Below, piece by piece: positions 1 through 5,960 of a DNA stretch of 6,120 nucleotides. The notes beneath the pieces are model-generated. The model was not told where the DNA came from, did no database searches, and worked only from the letters and a program-made list of their open reading frames with translations. Position numbers and translations under genes: made by a program. Source of the DNA: Betaproteobacteria bacterium (GTDB lineage Bacteria; Desulfobacterota; Desulfovibrionia; Desulfovibrionales; Desulfovibrionaceae); contig WRKB01000226.1 of assembly GCA_009778295.1 (NCBI GenBank), forward strand, positions 1 through 6,120, given 5' to 3'. Numbering within the stretch: the first letter of the stretch is position 1; each line of letters begins with the position of its first letter.

Positions 1-443
1 AAGCCCTCGGCTGGGAGTCAGAGGGGATTACCTTGGAAAAAGCTCGTCTGGAGCTTGCCAAATTACGAGAGGCCAGGCGCACCGGCAAAGGCCCGCGTTC
101 CTTGGCCGAAAAGCGGGAACTCGCTGAAAACAAACGCAAGGCCGAAGAAGAAGCTCGCCGCCGGGAGGCTCTCGCCAATATCTCCTTGAAGGATTTTTGG
201 GACAAGCACTATTGGCCCGCGCAAAAACACAAGGCTGAAGATTCCCTGGTGGCCGAAGAAAGCCTTTTCAAAAAATGGATAAGGTCGGCATTTACCTTCA
301 ATATATCCTTGGCGGCTTTGCGGAAAAAATGGTGGAAAAGTGGTGGAAAAATTACCGAGAGAAGGGAAATGGCTTACGGTGTTTTTTGTAACATAATGAT
401 ATTCTTAGTTGAGCTTGACAAAATTGAACTGACGGCCTCTTGA
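1..443 (+). pseudogene. Tyrosine recombinase (phage/island integrase) remnant: DNA-binding N-terminal half only, 5' end outside window
   Basis: The frame is open from base 3, so the gene begins upstream; the TTG at 33 is not a convincing start. The visible part reads ALGWESEGIT, then a very basic, Glu/Lys-rich stretch (roughly bases 33-180) containing RRTGKGPRSLAEKRE. This is the linker between the arm-binding and core-binding domains of P4-type integrases. It is followed by ISLKDFWDKHYWPAQK and EESLFKKWI, which look like the start of the SAM-like core-binding domain. From about base 285 the match becomes poor (SAFTFNISLAALRKKWW...), though the last residues, ending in VELDKIELTAS, still faintly resemble the end of that domain. 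A TGA at 441-443 ends the frame before the catalytic domain, so the R, HxxR and Tyr active-site residues are absent and cannot be found downstream. It cannot catalyse recombination. I infer a decayed mobile-element gene. The family call is fairly sure; whether the divergence comes from mutation or from a fusion is not. Confidence 0.7.
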
Positions 444-555
444 ATGCCATGCTGTTGTCAAGGGCATGGAATTCGATAACAATATGAAGATAAAAACTAT
501 AAAAATCAATAAATTATAATCACAAATCGGCATCGCAATCAGCGTTTTTCTCTTC

Positions 556-572
556 TGTGCATGATGTGCATG
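556..572. repeat. Tandem pair TGTGCATG, 9-bp period
   Basis: TGTGCATG occurs at 556-563 and again at 565-572 with one base between. A TATAAT-like hexamer lies just downstream (578-583) but has no matching -35. The role is unknown; it could be a protein-binding repeat or chance. Confidence 0.4.
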
Positions 573-613
573 GGGTGTATAATATCAATCAGTTAGCGAA
601 TCGCAAATTTCCT

Positions 614-634
614 TTTGGGTCATATTTGGGTCAT
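614..634. repeat. Tandem pair TTTGGGTCAT, 11-bp period; possible integrase arm-type sites
   Basis: TTTGGGTCAT is present at 614-623 and again, exactly, at 625-634, separated by one A. A perfect 10-base repeat at an 11-base (one helical turn) spacing is what arm-type binding sites of tyrosine integrases look like, and a decayed integrase gene lies about 170 bases upstream. The link to the integrase is inference. The repeats themselves are directly visible. Confidence 0.5.
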
Positions 635-653
635 GGGAGCGTGCCTGTCACCC

Positions 654-669
654 GTATGTGGGTATGTGC
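654..669. repeat. Tandem pair GTATGTGG/GTATGTGC, 8-bp period
   Basis: Two abutting 8-mers, identical except for the last base, lie immediately upstream of the -35 box of the toxin-antitoxin promoter. They could be an upstream regulator site or a small slippage duplication. Confidence 0.3.
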
Positions 670-674
670 CAGGG

Positions 675-702
675 TTGATAATTATCGCAAAATTGCTATA
701 CT
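675..702 (+). promoter_or_regulatory. Sigma70-type promoter of the toxin-antitoxin operon, with operator-like dyads
   Basis: TTGATA (675-680, 5 of 6 consensus) and TATACT (697-702, 5 of 6) are 16 bases apart, and TGC at 694-696 makes an extended -10. Two abutting 10-bp dyads lie within the promoter. GATAATTATC (677-686) is a perfect palindrome, and GCAA-AA-TTGC (687-696) has perfect 4-bp arms; together they cover the spacer and part of the -35. A repressor bound there would block RNA polymerase, as expected for autoregulation by the XRE antitoxin (inference). A start near 709 would leave only about 12 leader bases before the ATG at 721. Confidence 0.7.
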
Positions 703-720
703 GGATATGAAGGACAACAT

Positions 721-1061
721 ATGCCGGAACCGACATCTCCGTGGATTGTAGAGAACCTGAAGACACCGTGGACAGTGAGTTTGACGCCCTGCCCAAAGAT
801 ATTCAGGCAAAATTTCTGCACCTTGCCGCGCTGGTGGAAGAGTTGGGTTTGCTTGCCTTGAAGGAGCCTTACGTCAAACACGTGCAGGGGAAGCTGTGGG
901 AATTACGAGTTAAAGCGAAGTCCGGCCTTGGGCGCGGCATCTGCTGCACCACGAAAAGCAAGAGGATTATTATCCTGCGGTATTTTCAAAAACAATCGGC
1001 TAGAACGCCGCGCGATGAAATTGCGCTTGTTCTGGAACGCTTGCGCACACTGGAGGAATAA
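721..1061 (+). pseudogene. RelE/HigB (Gp49-like) toxin gene, apparently frameshifted near its 5' end
   Basis: Family members are small ribosome-dependent mRNA-cleaving toxins paired with a downstream XRE antitoxin. The ATG at 721 has a good binding site (GAAGGA, 709-714) and begins MPEPTSPWIVENLK, but this frame loses family resemblance after 762 and stops at about 856. The rest of the toxin lies in another frame to the TAA at 1059-1061. It includes TVDSEFDALPKDIQAKF, KEPYVKHVQGKLWELRVK, GRGICCTT, RIIILRYF and TPRDEIALVLERL, all characteristic of the Gp49/HigB-like family. Adding one base in the CTGAAGAC stretch (757-764) joins the two into a 113-residue protein of normal family length. The GTG at 741 in the downstream frame has no ribosome binding site and would give an atypical N-terminus. 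The usual F-x-K-K-T-x-K-T-P stretch is also altered here (FQKQSARTP). It could instead be a sequencing error or a still-active short form. Confidence 0.72.
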
Positions 1062-1063
1062 AA

Positions 1064-1366
1064 ATGTCCAGACGCTTACTCGATAAACTGCCTGCTCTCA
1101 TGAAAGACCCCGAATTCGCTACAGCATGGCAGGAGGCGGAAGAAGAATTTTCCATTGCCCGTGAAGTGATTCGCGCCCGCACCGCAGCCGGTCTTTCCCA
1201 GCAAGAACTGGCGGAACGGCTGCATACAACCCAATCTGTCATCGCCCGTCTGGAATCCGGCACACATGCGCCGTCCGTCTCCACGCTCAAGCGCGTGGCA
1301 GAAGCCACGCACTCAAAACTGCGGATTGCGTTTGTCCCGGCAACGTGTACTGAATTTGCGCCATGA
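1064..1366 (+). CDS. XRE-family helix-turn-helix antitoxin (HigA-like)
   Basis: This is a 100-residue protein starting at ATG 1064, two bases after the toxin stop; GGAGG (about 1051-1055, inside the toxin's last codons) is its ribosome binding site, so it is coupled to the toxin gene. Residues about 33-82 form a Cro/C1-type helix-turn-helix: AREVIRARTAAGLSQQELAERL, then TTQSVIARLESG with the recognition helix at about 55-64, then PSVSTLKRVAEA. The C-terminal SKLRIAFVPA is a common ending of antitoxins paired with Gp49-like toxins. Such proteins bind and neutralise the toxin and repress their own promoter; the dyads at 677-696 are the obvious candidate operator. The frame looks intact. With its toxin apparently broken, it may persist as a solitary repressor. 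Confidence 0.85.
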   Translation: MSRRLLDKLPALMKDPEFATAWQEAEEEFSIAREVIRARTAAGLSQQELAERLHTTQSVIARLESGTHAPSVSTLKRVAEATHSKLRIAFVPATCTEFAP

Positions 1367-1483
1367 GAGGCTATCTGCCGTTGCGTGCCTCAATATCGGA
1401 CGTCGTTGTATAGGGCATTTAAGCAGCGCTTCCATGGAATACTCCTACTGGCGTCGCCAATTCACTGCCGAGCGCAAATTACC

Positions 1484-1510
1484 TTGACAAAAAATAGGGA
1501 TTTTCACTAT
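1484..1510 (+). promoter_or_regulatory. Candidate promoter of the GntR/ABC operon
   Basis: TTGACA at 1484-1489 is a perfect -35 hexamer. The best -10 is CACTAT (1505-1510), at a short 15-base spacing and only 3 of 6 matches; shifted registers give 16-17 bases but poorer hexamers. A weak -10 combined with the dyad just downstream suits a regulated promoter. The -35 is convincing; the exact -10 is not. Confidence 0.5.
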
Positions 1511-1515
1511 CGAAA

Positions 1516-1528
1516 CTTGTAGCACAAG
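1516..1528. promoter_or_regulatory. Candidate operator for the GntR/FCD regulator
   Basis: CTTGT-AGC-ACAAG is a perfect 5-bp inverted repeat with a 3-base centre. FadR/FCD-subgroup GntR regulators characteristically bind GT-N3-AC type dyads, and this fits exactly. It lies 5 bases after the candidate -10, covering the expected transcription start, and 40 bases before the regulator's ATG, a position suited to autorepression. The dyad is seen; the binding partner is inferred. Confidence 0.6.
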
Positions 1529-1568
1529 CGACATGTTATCTCTTGTCCCTGTTTGGAGGCCCACATCG

Positions 1569-2294
1569 ATGTCCATCGAACGCATCAACCTCGCCAACGA
1601 GACCTTTAACCATATCTTGGCGCTTATAGCCGCTCGTGGCTATGAACCAGAGACCAAGCTCCCTTCGGAGAACGAACTCGTCATCTCCATCGGAGTCAGT
1701 CGGAACACTGTGCGCACCGCACTGAACCGGCTGAACGCCTTGGGGATTCTTGAGGTACGGCATGGCGAGGGGTATTTTCTCAAAGACATCAACGTGGATG
1801 TGTTCACCAACCTGCAGCTTCCCATTCTGCTTGAGGCCTATTCCAACGTGGAAACGCTGACGGAATTCCGGATCGGCGTGGAATCTCAGGGGGCCGCACT
1901 GGCAGCGCTAAAGGCCACGGCTGAAGATTTGGAAAGTATGGAACGGGCTCTGAGCCTATCCCGCGAGCACATCAGCGACAAGGAACGCTATGCCTTGTAC
2001 GACATGGATTTTCATCTGGCCATTGCCAGGGCCTCGGGAAACAGTATCATCTCACGTTCCATAGAAATGCTCAAAGCTCTGTACACAGTATGGCTACGCA
2101 GCTTTGTGCGTGTACACGGCAACTCGCGCAGCAACGATTTTCATCACCAGTTATTTAACGCGATCAGGAATCATGACTCGGATACCGCGCGAGAAATCAT
2201 GACCGCGCACCTGACTGATGTTCTGTACAAGGTGCGCCTCGACGCGGCGAAAAAACCGGGAGTTCTGCCTATAGAGGATGACATTCAGACGTGA
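1569..2294 (+). CDS. GntR-family transcriptional regulator, FCD (FadR) subgroup
   Basis: This 241-residue protein is likely the ligand-responsive repressor of the operon behind it. I chose ATG 1569 because GGAGG (1555-1559) sits 9 bases upstream and the protein then starts right before the domain. The earlier in-frame ATG at 1533 has no binding site and adds 12 unlike residues. Residues 6-72 are the winged helix-turn-helix, with LPSENELV (31-38), GVSRNTVRTALNRL (42-55) and the wing GILEVRHGEGYFL. From about 95 to 220 is the all-helical FCD ligand domain. It carries the usual metal ligands: D145 and H149 in the D-x-x-F-H motif, H192, and H214 near the end. FCD proteins with this set hold a divalent metal that helps bind carboxylate-type effectors, which hints at an acid or sugar acid as inducer (family knowledge plus inference). 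The ATPase gene starts 59 bases downstream with no terminator between. Confidence 0.9.
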   Translation: MSIERINLANETFNHILALIAARGYEPETKLPSENELVISIGVSRNTVRTALNRLNALGILEVRHGEGYFLKDINVDVFTNLQLPILLEAYSNVETLTEFRIGVESQGAALAALKATAEDLESMERALSLSREHISDKERYALYDMDFHLAIARASGNSIISRSIEMLKALYTVWLRSFVRVHGNSRSNDFHHQLFNAIRNHDSDTAREIMTAHLTDVLYKVRLDAAKKPGVLPIEDDIQT

Positions 2295-2353
2295 CCGCAG
2301 GCTGGTAGCGGAGCGTGCTTTCAGATGTAAAACTCTCTACAGGGTGGATGCCG

Positions 2354-3865
2354 ATGACCAAGATTTTGGAGTTTCAGCATATATCCAAAAGCTTTCCAGG
2401 TGTGAAGGCGCTGGACGATGTGTCCGTTGATCTTAACGCTGGCGAAGTCCACGTCATTGTCGGAGAAAACGGGGCTGGCAAGTCAACTTTGATGAAGCTT
2501 CTTTCCGGCGCGTATACGGCTGACGGCGGGCAAATGCTGCTGGAAGGCAAGCCGATCCTCCACAACAACCCCCAGCTTTCCGAACAGCTCGGCATAGCCA
2601 TGATCTACCAGGAATTGACCATCGTTCCCGAGCTTTCTGTGGCCAACAACATTTTTCTGGGGCATGAGATCAGGTGGGGGATCTTTCTGGACCGTAAGTC
2701 CATGGAAGCGCGGACCGAGGAGTTGCTGACCTCCATCGGGGTAAACGTATCGCCCCGCACACTGGTAAAAAACCTTTCCATCGCCAACCAGCAAATGATC
2801 GAGATAATAAAGGCTCTGTCCAAGAATGCAAAAATCATTGTTTTTGACGAGCCCACCAGTTCCCTGACCAATACCGAGATCGGGGAACTGTTCCGCATCA
2901 TTGCCGCACTGAAGGCCAAGGGTGTGGGTATGTTCTATATCTCCCACCGTCTGGAAGAAATCTTTGAGATCGGCGACCGCGTCACTATTATGCGAGACGG
3001 CAGAAAAATCACAACCAGCAATATTGCGAACAGCACTCTGGACCAGATTGTGGAGGGCATTGCCGGCCGTCGGATCGACAAGGTTTATACCCGCACGTAT
3101 CTGGAAAAGGGCGATGTGGCGTTGGCGATCAATAACCTCTGCGGCGAGCGTTTCAAGAACATCAATATTGAGGTTCGGGCCGGAGAGATCGTGGGTTTGG
3201 CGGGTTTGGTGGGTTCTGGCCGTAGTGAAGTGGCGAGAGCCGCCTACGGAATAGACCCCTATAGCCAAGGGGAGGTCTTTGTTAAGGGAGAAAAAATACC
3301 CAAGGCGACTCCGCAACGCATGAGCGCCAAAGGGGTTGCCTTTCTGCCGGAAAACCGCAAACGCGAAGGTTTGGCTCTCTCCCTACCCATACGCGAGAAC
3401 GCGGTCGTTTCGGCGTTGCAGTGGCTCAATCCCGGAGGCGTAATCCGGCGGCACAAGGAACGGAAGCTTGTTCAGTCTTTTGTGGATAGCTTGGGCATCA
3501 GTACGCCCACCATTGAGAAACTGACGAACTTTCTCAGCGGGGGCACCCAACAGAAGGTCGTGCTGGCCAAATGGTTGGTCACCCAGGCGCATACGTTCAT
3601 TTTCGACGAACCCACGCGGGGCATTGACGTAGGGTCCAAAACCAGCATTTATAGCTTGATGGATGAACTTGTTGGCCGGGGCGCGGGCATCCTCATGATC
3701 TCCTCCGAACTGCCCGAAGTGTTGGGGATGAGCGACAGAATTTACATTATGGCTCAAGGGCGCATTGCCGGAGAGTTGACCAAGGATGAGGCCGACCAGA
3801 TGAAGATCATCCAACTTGCCTTTTCCCAGTCTGAAACAACGGGGGAAAAAGGAGGCGCAGCATGA
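2354..3865 (+). CDS. Two-domain sugar-type ABC importer ATPase (RbsA/MglA family)
   Basis: This cytoplasmic ATPase powers the importer formed with the two permeases. Of the in-frame starts (GTG 2315, ATG 2348, ATG 2354), I prefer 2354. AGGGTGG (2341-2347) lies 6 bases upstream, and MTKILEFQHISKSFPGVKAL is the normal beginning, giving 503 residues, typical of the family. The N-terminal cassette has Walker A GENGAGKST (37-45), Q-loop Q86, a divergent signature LSIANQQ (141-147), Walker B VFDEP (163-167) and switch H198. The C-terminal cassette has a degenerate Walker A, GLVGSGRSE (284-292), lacking the GKS/T lysine. It has a full signature LSGGTQQ (394-400), Walker B FIFDEP (415-420) and SSELPE in place of the switch His. 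This asymmetry is the rule for RbsA/MglA proteins, so one composite ATP site is probably catalytic. The substrate cannot be read from the ATPase. Its stop overlaps the next ATG (ATGA, 3862-3865). Confidence 0.93.
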   Translation: MTKILEFQHISKSFPGVKALDDVSVDLNAGEVHVIVGENGAGKSTLMKLLSGAYTADGGQMLLEGKPILHNNPQLSEQLGIAMIYQELTIVPELSVANNIFLGHEIRWGIFLDRKSMEARTEELLTSIGVNVSPRTLVKNLSIANQQMIEIIKALSKNAKIIVFDEPTSSLTNTEIGELFRIIAALKAKGVGMFYISHRLEEIFEIGDRVTIMRDGRKITTSNIANSTLDQIVEGIAGRRIDKVYTRTYLEKGDVALAINNLCGERFKNINIEVRAGEIVGLAGLVGSGRSEVARAAYGIDPYSQGEVFVKGEKIPKATPQRMSAKGVAFLPENRKREGLALSLPIRENAVVSALQWLNPGGVIRRHKERKLVQSFVDSLGISTPTIEKLTNFLSGGTQQKVVLAKWLVTQAHTFIFDEPTRGIDVGSKTSIYSLMDELVGRGAGILMISSELPEVLGMSDRIYIMAQGRIAGELTKDEADQMKIIQLAFSQSETTGEKGGAA

Positions 3866-4884
3866 GTACCGCGAAAGGAAACGGGCAAGGGCGGTTGTGC
3901 TTGTTAGACCTCCCCAACTCTGTGTTTGCTTTTCTGTTGGTATTCATCCTTGCCTCGGTCTTGGCACCTCACTTTTTTTCACCCGGCAATCTGTCCACCC
4001 TGTTGTTGCAGGCCTCAATACTCATCATCCTAAGCATAGCCATGTCCCTGGTCGTCATTTCCGGAGGCATCGACCTGTCTATGGGCGGAGTGCTGTCCAT
4101 GTGCGGCGTCATTATGGCGCTTTGTCTACGAAGCGGTATGCACGTGCTGGCGGCCATTCTCGTGGGGGTCGTAAGCGGAGCCATGTTCGGGCTGCTGAAC
4201 GGGCTGTGCGTAACCTGCATGAAGGTGCCGCCCTTCATCGCCACCTTCGGATCCATGGGCATCGCCCAGAGCATAGCCAATACCCTTTCGGGCAAACGCA
4301 CCATTTATTGGGAGGGAGGCAGCCACAGCGCCATTCTGGACTTTCTTGGCGGCAATGTCATCCGCGTGCAATTCGGGATCGAGGCCAGCACCATTTTTTA
4401 TGTACCCTTTCTGGTGGTGTTGACGGCAGTGGTTGTGGGCATCGTCATCTTCCTCTTCAAACGCACGGTGCTCGGCGCCTATACTTACGCCATAGGCGAA
4501 AACGAGGAAATAGCCCGTCTCTGCGGTATTGCCACACGCACCTGGACGGTTCTGCTTTATATAATTTCCGGCATGCTGGCTTCCTTGGCGGCGCTGCTGG
4601 TGCTGATCCGCACCAACAGTATGCAACCGACGTCCGGTGAATGGCTTGAATTTCAGGCTGTTGTGGCTGCGGTGCTGGGCGGCAACGCTTTGGAGGGCGG
4701 CAAGGGCAGCCTGTACGGAGCCATCTTCGGGGCTTTGACCCTGTATGTTGTTCGTAGCGCTCTATCGCTGAAGGGCATTGACACCTCGGCGACCATGGTC
4801 GTTATCGGTGGGGTGCTGGTTGTGGGCATGATGCTCAATGAATTGGCCGCGCGACACGAGAAAAAGCTGCTGGGGAAAATGTAG
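3862..4884 (+). CDS. ABC transporter permease 1 (RbsC/AraH-like, CUT2 type)
   Basis: This 340-residue inner-membrane protein has about eight to ten hydrophobic segments, the first at about 21-38. ATG 3862 overlaps the ATPase stop and has AGGAGG just upstream. It carries the family hallmarks GGIDLSMGG (68-76), MKVPPFIATFG (120-130), the cytoplasmic loop GENEEIARLCGI (212-223) that contacts the ATPase, and AVVAAVLGGNALEGGKGS (266-283). With the permease encoded just after, it should form a heterodimeric channel rather than the RbsC-type homodimer. Comparable two-permease CUT2 systems include LsrC/LsrD, RhaP/RhaQ and YtfT/YjfF. Specificity is set mainly by the binding protein, which is not in the window, so the substrate is unknown. 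The stop codon TAG is itself part of the next gene's ribosome binding site. Confidence 0.92.
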   Translation: MSTAKGNGQGRLCLLDLPNSVFAFLLVFILASVLAPHFFSPGNLSTLLLQASILIILSIAMSLVVISGGIDLSMGGVLSMCGVIMALCLRSGMHVLAAILVGVVSGAMFGLLNGLCVTCMKVPPFIATFGSMGIAQSIANTLSGKRTIYWEGGSHSAILDFLGGNVIRVQFGIEASTIFYVPFLVVLTAVVVGIVIFLFKRTVLGAYTYAIGENEEIARLCGIATRTWTVLLYIISGMLASLAALLVLIRTNSMQPTSGEWLEFQAVVAAVLGGNALEGGKGSLYGAIFGALTLYVVRSALSLKGIDTSATMVVIGGVLVVGMMLNELAARHEKKLLGKM

Positions 4885-4892
4885 GAGAGGTC

Positions 4893-5960
4893 ATGTCCGG
4901 ACAAGCAACTATCCCGCGCAAACGACTGCTGAAAAGCCTGACGGACTTTTCCTCGTTATTCATCCTGTTTGGGGTGCTGGCGTTTTTTGAGGTCGTTACT
5001 ACCCTGCAGGGCAATGATTACTTGACCATGTCCAACATGTCCGTGATGATCAATCAGGCCTGCTTTCTGACCATCATCGGCATAAGCCAGGCACTGGCTA
5101 TTCTGACGGGCGGCCTGAACTTGGCTATAGGCTCGGTCATGGCCTTCACCACAGTCATGTGGGGCAGGATGCTGGTGGGAGCGAATTCCGACGTGCATTA
5201 TATCGTACCCATGTTGATCATTGTGGGTGCAGGCATGCTGATCGGCTTGGTCAACGGGCTACTGATAACCAAGCTGAAAATGCCCCCCTTCATCGCCACT
5301 TTTGCCACTATGTACGCCTGTCGAGGCCTGGCCTGGCTGGCGCTGGGAAAACGGGTCATTTACAACCTGAACTCCGACTTCCGTTGGTTCGGCATCGGTA
5401 TTGTGACGCGCGTCGGCGGCTTCACCCTGACTGTGCCCATGATCATCACGCTGGTACTGCTCGTGGCCACGGCTTTTATGCTCACGCGCACCAACTTCGG
5501 CCGCAGGATTTATTTTATGGGCGCCAATCCCGTGGCAGCCAAGTTTTCCGGTATACCCACGGACAGGATCATCATTTGGGTTTATGTGATCAGCACGGGC
5601 ATTGCTGCTTTCGCCGGCCTGCTGTACGGCGCCCGACTCAACTCTTTTGAACCGGGCATGGCCGTAAATGCTCCCTTTGAGGCTATAACCGTTGCCCTGA
5701 TCGGCGGCATCGCCATGAGTGGGGGCTTTGGCAATATCTGGGGCGTACTCTGCGGCTCCATCATCGTAGCCGCCATCTACAACGGCATGAACATCCTGAG
5801 CGTACCTTCCGAGCTGCAAACCCTGGTCATGGGAGCCATGATCATCTTTGCCGTGGCCTTCAACCAACTTTTGATCAAGTGGAATATGGAGTTGAGGAAC
5901 GAGCTGGACGAACGTATCGCCCCGGATACGCGCGTACACGGAGTGGAGGGGAAAGCATGA
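4893..5960 (+). CDS. ABC transporter permease 2 (RbsC-like, CUT2 type)
   Basis: This 355-residue inner-membrane protein is a paralogue of the preceding permease. ATG 4893 lies 8 bases after that gene's stop, with TAGGAGAGG as ribosome binding site. After a basic N-terminus (PRKRLLK) come about eight to ten hydrophobic segments. Family motifs are GGLNLAIGS (73-81), LKMPPFIATFATM (128-140, matching KVPPFIATFGSM in permease 1), the loop GANPVAAKFSGI (210-221) and AITVALIGGIAMSGGFGN (264-281). The first motif has Asn76 where permease 1 and most relatives carry Asp, a visible asymmetry between the two halves. The C-terminal 25 residues are hydrophilic and probably cytoplasmic. The stop overlaps the next gene's start (ATGA, 5957-5960). 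Confidence 0.92.
   Translation: MSGQATIPRKRLLKSLTDFSSLFILFGVLAFFEVVTTLQGNDYLTMSNMSVMINQACFLTIIGISQALAILTGGLNLAIGSVMAFTTVMWGRMLVGANSDVHYIVPMLIIVGAGMLIGLVNGLLITKLKMPPFIATFATMYACRGLAWLALGKRVIYNLNSDFRWFGIGIVTRVGGFTLTVPMIITLVLLVATAFMLTRTNFGRRIYFMGANPVAAKFSGIPTDRIIIWVYVISTGIAAFAGLLYGARLNSFEPGMAVNAPFEAITVALIGGIAMSGGFGNIWGVLCGSIIVAAIYNGMNILSVPSELQTLVMGAMIIFAVAFNQLLIKWNMELRNELDERIAPDTRVHGVEGKA

Larger units (their letters stand above)
444..720. other. Intergenic spacer, AT-rich, with several short tandem repeats
   Basis: I see no credible gene here. The only frame of any length (GTG at 557 to 751) has no ribosome binding site, no recognisable motif, and runs into the toxin gene. An inverted repeat CCATGC/GCATGG (447-452 and 464-469) follows the integrase stop. 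It has no T-run behind it, so it is not a clear terminator. Bases 480-530 are markedly AT-rich. Three tandem repeat pairs and the toxin-antitoxin promoter occupy 556-702 and are listed separately. Confidence 0.6.
1367..1568. other. Intergenic region upstream of the GntR-family gene
   Basis: There is no credible gene here. Small dyads are AAGC-AGC-GCTT (1421-1431) and TGGC-GTC-GCCA (1449-1459). Neither is followed by a T-run, so no terminator for the toxin-antitoxin operon can be assigned. The right end carries the candidate promoter and the GntR operator listed separately. Confidence 0.6.

Noticed and set aside
447..469. Inverted repeat CCATGC/GCATGG after the integrase stop as a terminator
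   Set aside because: It has a 6-bp stem with an 11-base loop and no T-run; too weak to call.
515..520. Perfect TATAAT in the AT-rich spacer (and another at 578-583)
   Set aside because: Neither has an acceptable -35 at 15-19 bases, and no gene begins behind them before the toxin, which has its own better promoter.
757..765. Programmed -1 frameshift site in the toxin gene
   Set aside because: CTGAAGACA does not fit the X-XXY-YYZ slippery pattern and no stem-loop or stimulatory element is evident. A one-base deletion explains it more simply.
2295..2353. CCGC/GCGG hairpin between the regulator and ATPase genes as terminator or operator
   Set aside because: A 4-bp stem with a 9-base loop and no T-run; the gap is short, and read-through transcription is more likely.
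2483..3316. Long antisense open frame (277 codons) across the ATPase gene
   Set aside because: It lies opposite a clearly coding ATPase with all motifs intact, shows no recognisable domain, and is expected from codon bias of the real gene.
3816..4640. Open frame of 274 codons overlapping the ATPase end and permease 1
   Set aside because: The product is His/Arg/Gly-rich with no membrane segments or known motif. The overlapping permease frame has the family hallmarks and a proper start.
5259..5939. Antisense open frame of 226 codons across permease 2
   Set aside because: It is the complement of a highly biased membrane-protein gene, with Asp/His/Gly-rich, domain-free translation.
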